From contig CP013099.1 of assembly GCA_001447805.1 (NCBI GenBank), positions 2,675,181 through 2,739,180 on the forward strand: 64,000 nt of DNA, read 5' to 3'. Source of the DNA: Candidatus Tenderia electrophaga (GTDB lineage Bacteria; Pseudomonadota; Gammaproteobacteria; Tenderiales; Tenderiaceae). Made by a program: the position numbers and the translations under genes. Positions within the stretch are counted from its first letter, which is position 1, and every line of letters begins with the position of its first letter. A model generated the notes under the pieces. It had not been told where the DNA came from, ran no database searches, and saw only the letters and a program-made list of their open reading frames with translations. Shown here one piece after another: positions 46,815 through 55,151 of the stretch.

Positions 46815-49800
46815 TCAGGCCTCGGCCTGCTCGGCCGCGGTCTCGTCCTGCGCCCGGTCGCGGGCCAACAGCAGGTACATGGCCGGCACCACGAACAGGG
46901 TGAACAAGGTGCCGATGCCCAGCCCGCTGGCGATCACTAGCCCGATGTGGAAGCGGCTTACCGCCCCCGGGCCGCTGGCGCTGAGCAAGGGGATCATGGC
47001 CACCAGCATGGCCACCGTGGTCATGATGATGGGCCGCAGCCGAATCGTCGCGGCCTCCTCCACCGCTTCACGCTTGCTCATACCTTCGCGTAACTGCAGT
47101 TGATTGGCGAATTCGACTATCAAAATGCCGTTCTTGGCGATCAAACCGATAAGGGTGATCAGCCCCACCTGGGTGTAGATGTTGATGGTCGCGAAACCGA
47201 GGGTGAGAAAGATCAGCGCGCCGGCGATGGACATGGGCACCGACACCAGGATGATGAAGGGATCGCGCCAGCTTTCGAACTGGGCCGCCAGCACCAGATA
47301 AATCACCAGGATGGACAGAAAGAAGGTCACCACCAGGGCGCTGCCCTCCTGGGTGAACTGACGCGAAGTACCGGCGTAATCGAAGCCGATGTTGGCAGGA
47401 AACAATTCGCTGCCCTTCTGCTGTAGATATTGCAATCCCTCGCCCAGGGTAATCCCAGGCGCGACGGCACCCTGGATGGTCACTGAGTTGAGCTGCTGGA
47501 ACTGGGTGCGCGCGCTGGGCTGCACGGATTCAGTAAAACTTACCAGGGAAGCCATGGGCACCAGCTCGCCGGAACCGGACCGCAGGTAATAATCGCTCAG
47601 CATGTCACTGTCGAGACGATAGTCACGCGCCACCTGTGGAATGACCTTGTAGGCCCGCCCCTGCAGATTGAAACGATTGACATAGCTTCCGCCCACCATG
47701 GCCGCCAGGCCCTGGCCGATATCGGCCATGCTGATACCCAGGTCGCCGGCCCGGTCGCGGTCCACTTGCAGCGTGGTCTTGGGGCGGGTGAATTCGGGGC
47801 TCTTCTGCAGAAACTGAAACTGGCCGCTTTGCATGGCGGCGCCGATGAGACGTCCGGCCAGCTCGTCCAGGGTCTGGTAATCGGCGTCGCTGGTGAGTAT
47901 GAACTGCACCGGCGGCCCGCCCGAGGTGCCGGGCAAGCTGGGGCGGGAAAATACGGCGATCTGCATGCCGGCGATGGAGTTCATTTTCTGCTGCAATTCG
48001 GGGCGGATGTCCATCTGCGAGCGCTGCCGCTCGGACGGCGGCGGCATCTTGAAGCCGCCGAACACGGTGGTGGGATCGCCGCCCTGTCCCAATAGTAAAA
48101 AGCTTTCGTCGTATTCGGGGATGCGTTCGAAGCTGTCGACGATCTGGCGCGAGTAGGCGCGACTGTAATCAATAGTGGCGGTCTGGGGCGCCGTGGCCTG
48201 GAAGAACAGAATGCTCTGGTCCTCGGTGGGCGCCAGTTCGTTGGGCGTAGTGACGAACATGAAATAGATACTCACCAACACGATGGCGGCGAAGGTGCCG
48301 CTCACCGGCAGGTAGTCCAGGGAGCCGTGCAGCATTTTTCGATAAGCGCCGGCGACAGCCTCGAACACGGCATCCACGCCGCGCTTGAAACGCCCCGGTT
48401 GTTCCTCGCGACGCAGCACCTTGGAGGACAGCATGGGCGACAAGGTCAGGGCGATCACACCCGAGACCAACACCGCCCCCGCCAGGGTAAAGGCGAATTC
48501 GGTGAACAGGGCGCCCACCAGCCCGCCCATAAAGCCGATGGGCGCGTACACCGCCACCAGTGTGGTGGTCATGGCGATGATGGGCAGGGCCAGTTCGCGC
48601 GCCCCTGCCAGCGCCGCCTTGAAGGGCTGCTCACCCTGCTGGATGTGGCGGTAGATGTTCTCCACCACCACGATCGCGTCGTCCACCACCAGACCGATGG
48701 CCAGCACCATGGCCAAGAGCGTGAGCAGGTTGACCGAATAGCCCAGCAGCAACATCAGAAAGCCGGCCCCGATCAGTGACAGGGGCACCACCACGATGGG
48801 CACCAAGGCGGCACGCAGCGACCCCAGGGACAACACGATGACGAACAACACGATACCCACCGCTTCCAACAGGGTAGTGAAGATCTCCCTGATGGAATCC
48901 TCGATGTAGAGACTGGCGTCATAGGGTACGACGACTTGCAAGCCCTGCGGCAGCTGGCTGCGGATCTCGGGCAGCTGCTGGCGCACGCGCTGGGCCACCG
49001 ACAAGGGATTGGACCCCGGGGTCTGCTGGATACCGACAAAGATGGCGGGCTTACCCTTGTACCAACTGGCGGAGTCGTAGTTCTCGGCGCCCATCTCCGT
49101 CTCGGCGATGTCGTCGATGCGCACCAAGGTACCGCCCTGATTGCCCACCACCAGCTTGCGAAAGCCCTGCACGTCGCCCACGTCGGTGGTCACGCCCAGA
49201 TCGATGGAGACGTAGGCCCCCTTGGTCTGCCCCACGGCGGCCAGATAGTTGTTGGCGCGCAGCACGCGCTGCACGTCTTGGGGCGTCACGTCCAGGGCGG
49301 CCATGCGGCGCGGGTCGAGCCAGATGCGCATGGCGAATTGCTGGTTGCCGATCAGCTCTGCCTTGGCCACCCCGGGCACGGCCTGCAGCTTGGGCTGCAC
49401 CACGCGCAGCATGTAATCGGTGATCTGCGAGGACGACATCTCGCCGCTAAAGAAGGCCAGATACATGAGCGCCGTGGCGTCGCCGGTGGTGGAGTCGATG
49501 GTCGGGTCCTCGGCCTCGGCGGGCAGGACGTTGCGCTGACTGGCGACCTTGGCCTGGATCTCGGCCACCGCGGCGCTGGGATCGTAGTTCAACTCCATGT
49601 GGGCCTCGATCAGCGAGCGCCCCTGGGTGCTGCTAGCCGTCAGATAGTCGATGCCCTCGGCCTCGGCGATGGCCTGCTGCAAAGGCGTGGTGACAAAGCC
49701 CTTGACCAGCTCGCTGCTGGCGCCCGGAAACAGGGTGGTCACGCTCACCACGGTGTTGCGCGTCTGCGGGTATTCGCGCACTTCCAGCACCGCCAGAGAG

Positions 49801-49880
49801 CGCAGCCCCAGCAACAGGATCAACAGGCTGATGACACTCGCCAGCACCGGCCGACGAATGAAGACGTCGGTAAATCTCAC
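46815..49880 (-). CDS. RND-family efflux permease (HAE-1 type)
   Basis: 1021 residues with 12 TM helices in two halves. The N-terminus FTDVFIRRPVLASVISLLI and the helix-4 proton relay GLVVDDAIVVVENIYRH (two aspartates) are seen. It pumps organic compounds from inner membrane/periplasm with its adaptor; no outer-membrane channel gene is adjacent. It overlaps the adaptor gene as ATGA. Confidence 0.95.
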   Translation of the reverse strand: MRFTDVFIRRPVLASVISLLILLLGLRSLAVLEVREYPQTRNTVVSVTTLFPGASSELVKGFVTTPLQQAIAEAEGIDYLTASSTQGRSLIEAHMELNYDPSAAVAEIQAKVASQRNVLPAEAEDPTIDSTTGDATALMYLAFFSGEMSSSQITDYMLRVVQPKLQAVPGVAKAELIGNQQFAMRIWLDPRRMAALDVTPQDVQRVLRANNYLAAVGQTKGAYVSIDLGVTTDVGDVQGFRKLVVGNQGGTLVRIDDIAETEMGAENYDSASWYKGKPAIFVGIQQTPGSNPLSVAQRVRQQLPEIRSQLPQGLQVVVPYDASLYIEDSIREIFTTLLEAVGIVLFVIVLSLGSLRAALVPIVVVPLSLIGAGFLMLLLGYSVNLLTLLAMVLAIGLVVDDAIVVVENIYRHIQQGEQPFKAALAGARELALPIIAMTTTLVAVYAPIGFMGGLVGALFTEFAFTLAGAVLVSGVIALTLSPMLSSKVLRREEQPGRFKRGVDAVFEAVAGAYRKMLHGSLDYLPVSGTFAAIVLVSIYFMFVTTPNELAPTEDQSILFFQATAPQTATIDYSRAYSRQIVDSFERIPEYDESFLLLGQGGDPTTVFGGFKMPPPSERQRSQMDIRPELQQKMNSIAGMQIAVFSRPSLPGTSGGPPVQFILTSDADYQTLDELAGRLIGAAMQSGQFQFLQKSPEFTRPKTTLQVDRDRAGDLGISMADIGQGLAAMVGGSYVNRFNLQGRAYKVIPQVARDYRLDSDMLSDYYLRSGSGELVPMASLVSFTESVQPSARTQFQQLNSVTIQGAVAPGITLGEGLQYLQQKGSELFPANIGFDYAGTSRQFTQEGSALVVTFFLSILVIYLVLAAQFESWRDPFIILVSVPMSIAGALIFLTLGFATINIYTQVGLITLIGLIAKNGILIVEFANQLQLREGMSKREAVEEAATIRLRPIIMTTVAMLVAMIPLLSASGPGAVSRFHIGLVIASGLGIGTLFTLFVVPAMYLLLARDRAQDETAAEQAEA

Positions 49881-50974
49881 GGCGCGCTCACCTGCTCATC
49901 CAGCGCCACGGAGTTATCGATGTTGACCGACTGACCGTTACGCAGCTTGACCTGACCGGCGAGCACCACCCGGTCGCCGGCCTTGAGACCGCTTTTGATC
50001 TCCACCCGGCCGTCGCGCACCGCACCGGTCTGCACCTGGCGCCGTTGCACCACCCGATCGCCCTCCCGCTCCTGGATGAGGAATACGGAATCGCCATAGG
50101 GGTTATAGGTAACGGCGGTGTGCTGCAACGTCAGCACGTCCTCGCGCGCAGGCAACATCAGCTTGACCTCGGCAAACATGCCGGGACGCAACCGTTGCTT
50201 GGGATTGTCCAGGGTGGCACGCAGTTTAACATTGCGCGTCTCCGTCTCCACCTTGGGGCTGATGGCCGTCACCGCACCCTTGAAGCGTTGCGCGCCAAAG
50301 GCCTGCACCGTCAATTCCACCTCGTCACCTTCATCGAGCTTGGCGAGATGACGCTCGGGCAAGGAAAAGTCCACATGCACCGGATCCAGCGATTGCAAGG
50401 TGACGATGGGGGCGCCCGGCGCCAAGTACTCGCCCAGATTCACCTGCCGTACCCCCAGCTGTCCGCTGAAGGGCGCCTTGATGGCCTTCTTGGCCAACAG
50501 CGCGCGGGTAGAGGCGATTTGCGCCCGGGCGTTACGCAAGCGGGACTGGGCCTGATCATAGGTGGACTGGGGCACGGTGTTGTCGCGCAGCAGGTCTTCG
50601 GCGCGTTCGAATTCCAACTCCGCCAGGCGCTCCTCCGCCTGTAGGCCCTCCAGACGGGCCTGGTCGACACTGTCATCCAACTGCACCAGGAGTTTGCCCG
50701 CTTTGACCATTTGACCGGATTTGAATTCGATGGCGCGCACCTGGCCGGCCACCTCGCTGGAGACATCCAGGCCTTGATCCGCCACCAAACTGCCTACGGC
50801 AAACAGAGAAGGCTGCCAGGTTTCCTGCTGCACGCGCGCAGCCGCCACGGTAGCGGGCGGCGCCGACTCGCTCGAGCCCGCCGCCGTCTGCTGCGAGCGG
50901 TAATACTTCCAGCCGAAGACGGCGCCGAACACCAAGGCCACGGCGATGAGCATGAGAATAAATCGCTTGAACAT
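49877..50974 (-). CDS. RND periplasmic adaptor (MFP) protein
   Basis: 365 residues. N-terminal membrane anchor (LIAVALVFGAVFGW), lipoyl-like halves (DVSSEVAGQVRAIEFKSGQMVKAG and IKAPFSGQLGVRQVNLGEYL) around a coiled-coil hairpin, and a C-terminal beta-barrel. It couples the permease to an outer channel. FNR-type box 7 lies 102-115 bp upstream. Confidence 0.94.
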   Translation of the reverse strand: MFKRFILMLIAVALVFGAVFGWKYYRSQQTAAGSSESAPPATVAAARVQQETWQPSLFAVGSLVADQGLDVSSEVAGQVRAIEFKSGQMVKAGKLLVQLDDSVDQARLEGLQAEERLAELEFERAEDLLRDNTVPQSTYDQAQSRLRNARAQIASTRALLAKKAIKAPFSGQLGVRQVNLGEYLAPGAPIVTLQSLDPVHVDFSLPERHLAKLDEGDEVELTVQAFGAQRFKGAVTAISPKVETETRNVKLRATLDNPKQRLRPGMFAEVKLMLPAREDVLTLQHTAVTYNPYGDSVFLIQEREGDRVVQRRQVQTGAVRDGRVEIKSGLKAGDRVVLAGQVKLRNGQSVNIDNSVALDEQVSAP

Positions 50975-51075
50975 GTGCCAACCTTATGATGTCGGGCCGA
51001 CCCCCGGGTTTACCAAGCACGCGGGGCCACACCCGGCGTGAAGATTCATGATTGCCTGTGTCATGGCCTATTGCA

Positions 51076-51089
51076 TTGAGATTCATCAA
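51076..51089. promoter_or_regulatory. FNR-type box 7 (RND adaptor side)
   Basis: TTGAGATTCATCAA, one mismatch to TTGAT-N4-ATCAA. Its centre is 32 bp from minus-strand hexamer AATCAT (51053-51048), ahead of the RND operon. Confidence 0.65.
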
Positions 51090-51148
51090 TGGCCGGACAT
51101 TGCGTCGACACTATGGCCGGTGGATTGCAATCGGCCGGCGCCAACGAC

Positions 51149-51162
51149 TTGATAAACATCAA
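51149..51162. promoter_or_regulatory. FNR-type box 8 (exact consensus, coiled-coil/MscS side)
   Basis: TTGATAAACATCAA matches TTGAT-N4-ATCAA exactly. TATAGT (51188-51193) is 35 bp downstream, upstream of the gene at 51263. Confidence 0.75.
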
Positions 51163-51262
51163 TGACCGACCACTCGTGCTGGCGAAATATAGTGTGTCTC
51201 TATCATCATCTGAATTTGGATCGCCTGGTACAATGATTAAACACAGCACACAGGAGGCCGAG

Positions 51263-51550
51263 ATGGACAAGAAACAGGCATATCAAGACAAAATGGACGC
51301 CCGCTTAAAAGAGTGGGACGCTAAGCTCGCTGAGCTGGAGGCGCGCGCCGCCCGGGCCGAGGCGGAACAAAAATTGGCGTATTACGAACAACTCGAGTCA
51401 CTGCGCGAAAAACAGAAGAGCGCCCGTCAGCAACTTGAAGCGCTGCGCGACGCAAGTGAAGACGCCTGGGAAGAAATCACGGACGGCATGGAACGGGCCT
51501 GGGATGATCTGAGCCTGGCCATCAAGAACGCCAGCCAACGATTCAAATAG
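51263..51550 (+). CDS. Small coiled-coil protein
   Basis: 95 residues starting MDKKQAYQDKMDARLKEWD, almost wholly charged helix with heptad pattern (LAELEARAARAEAEQK). It resembles small stress-associated coiled-coil proteins without known reaction. CAGGAGG precedes ATG 51263. It is 24 bp before the MscS gene and likely co-transcribed. Confidence 0.82.
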   Translation: MDKKQAYQDKMDARLKEWDAKLAELEARAARAEAEQKLAYYEQLESLREKQKSARQQLEALRDASEDAWEEITDGMERAWDDLSLAIKNASQRFK

Positions 51551-51574
51551 TTTCGCTACTAGGATAATAGACCT

Positions 51575-52711
51575 ATGCAGAATCCTGAGGAATGGGGCGA
51601 TTGGTCACTCTTCGCCATTATGGATATCACATTTTGGCAGAATAGTCTTATGGACTGGCTGATCGCGCTGACGGCCACCCTGACCGCGATTGTCTTGTTA
51701 GGAATAATCAAAAAGCTCCTTATATCGCGGCTATCCAAGCTTGCCACTAAGACCAAAACCTTTCTGGACGATGACTTTACAGAAGCCCTAAAACACACCA
51801 AGGGATTATTTCTATTTATTGTCAGCCTCTATCTGGGTGCGCAATTCGTCGAACTGCCTGACCGCGCCGACATCATCCTCAGCAACATTAGCGTCATCGC
51901 TCTGTTTATTCAGACGGGTCTGTGGGCCTCGGTGGTATTAACCCAAACCCTTGACCGCTATCGCAAGAAGCAACTGGATGAAAACCCGGCCAGTGTGACT
52001 ACAATCAGTGCTATCGGCTTTGTCGGAAAATTGCTGCTGTGGTCGGTGGTCCTGCTGCTGGCCCTGGATAATCTAGGTATTAATGTCACCGCCCTCATCG
52101 CCGGTCTTGGCGTAGGCGGTATCGCGGTCGCGCTGGCGGTGCAAAACATACTCGGCGACCTGCTGGCGGCCCTTTCCATCGTGTTGGACAAACCCTTTAC
52201 GGTAGGCGACTTTCTCATCGTCGATGATTTTCTCGGCAGTGTGGAGAACGTCGGTCTGAAGACCACGCGCATTCGCAGCCTCTCGGGTGAACAATTGGTA
52301 TTTTCCAACTCGGATCTACTCAGCAGCCGCTTGCGCAATTACGGGCGCATGTTTGAACGCCGAGTCGCCTTTCCGATCGGCGTCACCTACCAAACCCCAC
52401 GTGAACAGCTGGAAAAGATTCCGTCCATCCTGCGCCAGGCCGTGGAGGCTCAGGAGAATGTCCGCTTCGATCGTTCACATTTCAAGGAATACGGCAACTT
52501 CTCGCTTAACTTCGAGACTGTCTATTATGTCAAAGGCCCTGATTACAATCTCTACATGGATATCCAACAGGCCATTAATCTGCACATTCACAAACGTTTT
52601 GAAGAAGAGTCCATAGAATTCGCCTATCCGACCCAAACGCTATACGTCATGAATCGCAACGGCACAGATCAAACACACGGCGGATCGATGGCGCCTGAAC
52701 AGCAGGGCTGA
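51575..52711 (+). CDS. MscS-family mechanosensitive channel
   Basis: 378 residues. Four to five TM helices precede the MscS core: pore helix NVTALIAGLGVGGIAVALAVQNILGD, then the beta domain DKPFTVGDFLIVDDFLGSVENVGL and a C-terminal alpha/beta part. It opens under membrane tension to release solutes. No terminator in the plus direction follows. Confidence 0.93.
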   Translation: MQNPEEWGDWSLFAIMDITFWQNSLMDWLIALTATLTAIVLLGIIKKLLISRLSKLATKTKTFLDDDFTEALKHTKGLFLFIVSLYLGAQFVELPDRADIILSNISVIALFIQTGLWASVVLTQTLDRYRKKQLDENPASVTTISAIGFVGKLLLWSVVLLLALDNLGINVTALIAGLGVGGIAVALAVQNILGDLLAALSIVLDKPFTVGDFLIVDDFLGSVENVGLKTTRIRSLSGEQLVFSNSDLLSSRLRNYGRMFERRVAFPIGVTYQTPREQLEKIPSILRQAVEAQENVRFDRSHFKEYGNFSLNFETVYYVKGPDYNLYMDIQQAINLHIHKRFEEESIEFAYPTQTLYVMNRNGTDQTHGGSMAPEQQG

Positions 52712-52726
52712 GATTCATATGGACAT

Positions 52727-52845
52727 AAAAAAACCGGCATTCCTAAGGAAGGGAGGGTAGGAATGCCGGACAAAAGCTCGGCCGGGTTGGGGATCCCGGC
52801 GCCGAGCCCTAGCCACTCCAAAGGGCGTGATGGAGCGGCGATGAG
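52727..52845 (-). ncRNA. Candidate FNR-controlled small RNA (about 119 nt)
   Basis: On the minus strand, -10 TATCAT (52857-52852) lies 31 bp from the centre of FNR-type box 9 and would start RNA near 52845. The predicted RNA folds into three consecutive stem-loops: 52839-52831/52820-52812 (one A-C mismatch), 52807-52801/52782-52776 with an inner stem, and 52769-52758/52745-52734 (12 perfect pairs). The last is followed by seven T, a canonical intrinsic terminator. The loops are C-rich (CGCCC, TCCCC, CCCTCCCTTCCT), as in sRNAs that pair with Shine-Dalgarno sequences. No ORF is plausible here. Boundaries are predicted, not measured. Confidence 0.65.
52734..52769 (-). terminator. Intrinsic terminator of the candidate sRNA
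   Basis: 12-bp stem TAGGAATGCCGG/CCGGCATTCCTA with a 12-nt loop. The T-run (A at 52727-52733 on plus) follows only in the minus direction, so it does not serve the upstream MscS gene. Confidence 0.85.
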
Positions 52846-52878
52846 TCAACCATGATAACGACTGATCATTGCAAAACA

Positions 52879-52892
52879 TTGACAAACATCAA
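52879..52892. promoter_or_regulatory. FNR-type box 9 (sRNA side)
   Basis: TTGACAAACATCAA, one mismatch to consensus. It is 31 bp from minus-strand TATCAT. In the plus direction the only -10-like site (TATCCT) is 27 bp away, so the minus direction fits better. Confidence 0.72.
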
Positions 52893-52934
52893 TCGCACCT
52901 GCGTCGCTTTATCCTGGTTTTTACCACTGAAAAA

Positions 52935-52948
52935 TTGATAATTCGCAA
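52935..52948. promoter_or_regulatory. FNR-type box 10 (unknown gene pair at 53070)
   Basis: TTGATAATTCGCAA. It is 33 bp upstream of TATGAT (52972-52977), an excellent -10. Confidence 0.75.
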
Positions 52949-53069
52949 TGCCTCTTAGCGCTGTGGCGCGCTATGATAATTTCAAGGTTGAATTCCCGAC
53001 ACGTGCCGTCACCCGAGCAACAAAACCAATAAAAAAATGATCTCCCGGGCAAGCGCAAGGAGATGCATT

Positions 53070-53576
53070 ATGGTCCAGACCGGTTTTCTGACGGACAATC
53101 AAACCATCCTCGACAGAGGCCACAGCCCCATTGACCCAGGCGCGATGATCGCGGCCTACCGTGCCGGTCCCCGCATGGTGATCAACTTGGCCAATGACAC
53201 CTCTACCTCTGAAGCCATTAGTGTACTGCTGCATTACCAGTCAACCAGCCACGATGCCAAGGCCAAGCCCGGTGGATTTGTCCAGCACATCGATGACCCC
53301 GCGACAGACGTCGATGGACTTGCCGAGCGCGGGGTTCAACCGGGCGGTTCACCGATATTTTTACCTGACACTCCGGATGCCCGTGCGCACACCGAATCCA
53401 TTCGCGCACAGACAACGCCGAAAATGCTCAAAGAAGGTTTGGCGTCGGAATGCATCGCCGCGGGCGGTTCTGGTGACATGACAGCATTTGTCGCCGTTCC
53501 CGCCCCAAGCACACGGCATTTACTGAAGGATATTCTTATTGTCGAAGGCAGCCTGCCGACGACCCGCCCAAGCTGA
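53070..53576 (+). CDS. Unknown protein under an FNR-type box
   Basis: 168 residues from ATG 53070, with AAGGAGA 7 nt upstream. No signal peptide or TM helix. The N-terminal half (PGAMIAAYRAGPRMVINLAN) looks alpha/beta; the C-terminal half is Pro/Thr-rich. I recognise no family. A small coiled-coil gene follows after 55 bp and the two probably form an operon. Confidence 0.75.
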   Translation: MVQTGFLTDNQTILDRGHSPIDPGAMIAAYRAGPRMVINLANDTSTSEAISVLLHYQSTSHDAKAKPGGFVQHIDDPATDVDGLAERGVQPGGSPIFLPDTPDARAHTESIRAQTTPKMLKEGLASECIAAGGSGDMTAFVAVPAPSTRHLLKDILIVEGSLPTTRPS

Positions 53577-53631
53577 TCGACCACATGCCCTCGGCGCCTG
53601 AGCCGAAAAACCGACTGGAGACAACATAACC

Positions 53632-53886
53632 ATGCCGAAAGAATCAGAAAACGTGATGCAAGCAATGAAAGAAACACGTGAGCTGCTCGCCCAAGCCGAG
53701 CGAACACTGACGCGGGCAAAGACGCGCTGCGCTCACGTGAACGCCCATGAGTTGGAACACGTGTTGCGCGACATACGTATGCTGTACAACCGCACGCTGG
53801 CACTTACCGCCGATGTCAACCGTCGCGCCATCGACAAATTCGCGCAAACTCGGCGGGGGCCGCGCAGCTGGCCCAAACAGCAATAG
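53632..53886 (+). CDS. Small helical protein, unknown
   Basis: 84 residues, two charged helices (MKETRELLAQAERTLTRAK and ELEHVLRDIRMLYNRTLAL) and a basic tail. It is the last gene of the unit starting at 53070 and ends convergent to the Crp/Fnr gene. No family recognised. Confidence 0.65.
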   Translation: MPKESENVMQAMKETRELLAQAERTLTRAKTRCAHVNAHELEHVLRDIRMLYNRTLALTADVNRRAIDKFAQTRRGPRSWPKQQ

Positions 53887-53946
53887 GCCTGCTTGGGCCA
53901 GAGCGCGGGCGTGTGAATCGACGGGGCGCTGGCGGCGCCGATATTT

Positions 53947-54687
53947 TCAGTGCTGGGCGATAAAATTGAGCGCCGATTCATCGCGCTGATAACAATCATG
54001 CGTATTGTACGGAGGGTTTGTGGTCGGACAGGGGGACAAGAGCTTGTTGCGCTTGAACTCTGCCAATACGCGACTGACGCTTTCCGGGGTCGCGCCGAGT
54101 ATGTCGGCCATCTCTTCACAGGTCAACAACCTGACTTCGTTGGACGGCAACTGATTTTCTATCTCGGAAAGAAAGTTCACCAGCCGCGCGACACGCGCCT
54201 TAATCGCACCGGTGGAAAGCTCGGCGATCCAAAGGTCGGCCTCTTGCAGGTAATCGAACCAATGTTCGATCAGACGGCAATACAGATGGGGGTTTTCCTC
54301 TTTGACACGCAACAACTCATTGGCGGGAATGCGATAGACCTCCACATCGTCAACCGCGATCGCGGTGTGTTCATAGGGCTGACCCAGCAAGCCGCCCAGC
54401 CCCAACCATGAACCGGTGGAATGCACGCGCACGATCCTGGCCCTGCCATTGGGCAGATGGCTGATCAGCTTGACCATGCCGCGGCGCACCACATAGACCG
54501 TGTCTACGGTACCGCCTTCGTTATAGATCATTGCCTTGGCTGCATAATGCGCCGGCCGCGCTGAAAACAGGCGCGCGATGGCGGCATCCGTCAATTGCAG
54601 GCCGTCCTCAGTCTTACCGTTTTGCGCAGTACGAGCGACAAATTCTCCGCTTCCATTGTCTGCGAAAAACTCATTTCCCTTCAGCAT
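53947..54687 (-). CDS. Crp/Fnr-family transcription regulator, FNR-type DNA reading, no FeS cysteines
   Basis: 246 residues. Cyclic-nucleotide-type sensor domain (about 35-140, with YNEGGTVDTVYVVRRGMVKL), long dimer helix and a C-terminal HTH (about 160-230). The recognition helix has E202-x-x-S205-R206 (PESVSRVL), the FNR set that reads TTGAT. Cysteines are only at 137, 190, 220 and 232, so the N-terminal cluster ligands of FNR are missing; a Dnr-like heme/NO or metabolic signal is possible. CAGGAGG precedes ATG 54687. It probably acts on the boxes listed here. Confidence 0.9.
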   Translation of the reverse strand: MLKGNEFFADNGSGEFVARTAQNGKTEDGLQLTDAAIARLFSARPAHYAAKAMIYNEGGTVDTVYVVRRGMVKLISHLPNGRARIVRVHSTGSWLGLGGLLGQPYEHTAIAVDDVEVYRIPANELLRVKEENPHLYCRLIEHWFDYLQEADLWIAELSTGAIKARVARLVNFLSEIENQLPSNEVRLLTCEEMADILGATPESVSRVLAEFKRNKLLSPCPTTNPPYNTHDCYQRDESALNFIAQH

Positions 54688-54808
54688 GCTACACCTCCTG
54701 GTCTGTGGGTGAATTTGCAAAAAAATTTACAGATTCCTCGCCCCCGCGGTCGATATGGCGACAGCAAAATCAGGTGCTGGTATTAGGACTGCCCGCTTGT
54801 AGTTTGTC

Positions 54809-54846
54809 TGACTCGTGTGGAATGATGTGAGCGCCATTACGAGTCA
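54809..54846. promoter_or_regulatory. Inverted repeat upstream of the Crp/Fnr gene
   Basis: TGACTCGT (54809-54816) and ACGAGTCA (54839-54846), perfect 8-bp arms with centres 30 bp apart, about three helix turns. It is a possible operator for the divergent Crp/Fnr or ppsA promoters. The rest of the 464-bp gap 54688-55151 holds FNR-type box 11 and no convincing gene. Confidence 0.45.
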
Positions 54847-54977
54847 CATTGTTGCAACGCGACACTGCATTCACAGCTGTACTAACGGTAGCACAGCCAA
54901 CCCCCCATTGCACGGTGCCAAACTCATCACCTTAGTTAACAGGATGATTATGAAAAAAATATTTGTCATGGTTCAGA

Positions 54978-54991
54978 TTGATAATCCGCAA
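54978..54991. promoter_or_regulatory. FNR-type box 11 (ppsA)
   Basis: TTGATAATCCGCAA. It is 32 bp upstream of TAGATT (55014-55019), giving a start about 125 nt before the ppsA ATG. Confidence 0.7.
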
Positions 54992-55151
54992 TGACAGAGT
55001 GAACGTGTCATCTTAGATTTGTAAATGTGTATATGCAGACGTGCTAACGAATTCAGGGCGTATAAATCACACATTATATTTGGCGTTGAAATGGCCGGAA
55101 CTGCTGCTTTTCCATCGGCTTATCCGTAGATTAATAAATCAGGAATCAACC

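Noticed and set aside
52734-52769. Terminator for the MscS gene
   Set aside because: The T-run follows the hairpin only on the minus strand; the plus side continues ACAAAAGC.
54950-54994. 14-codon ORF starting MKKIFVMVQ upstream of ppsA
   Set aside because: It overlaps the FNR-type box upstream of the predicted transcription start, so it would not be in the ppsA transcript.
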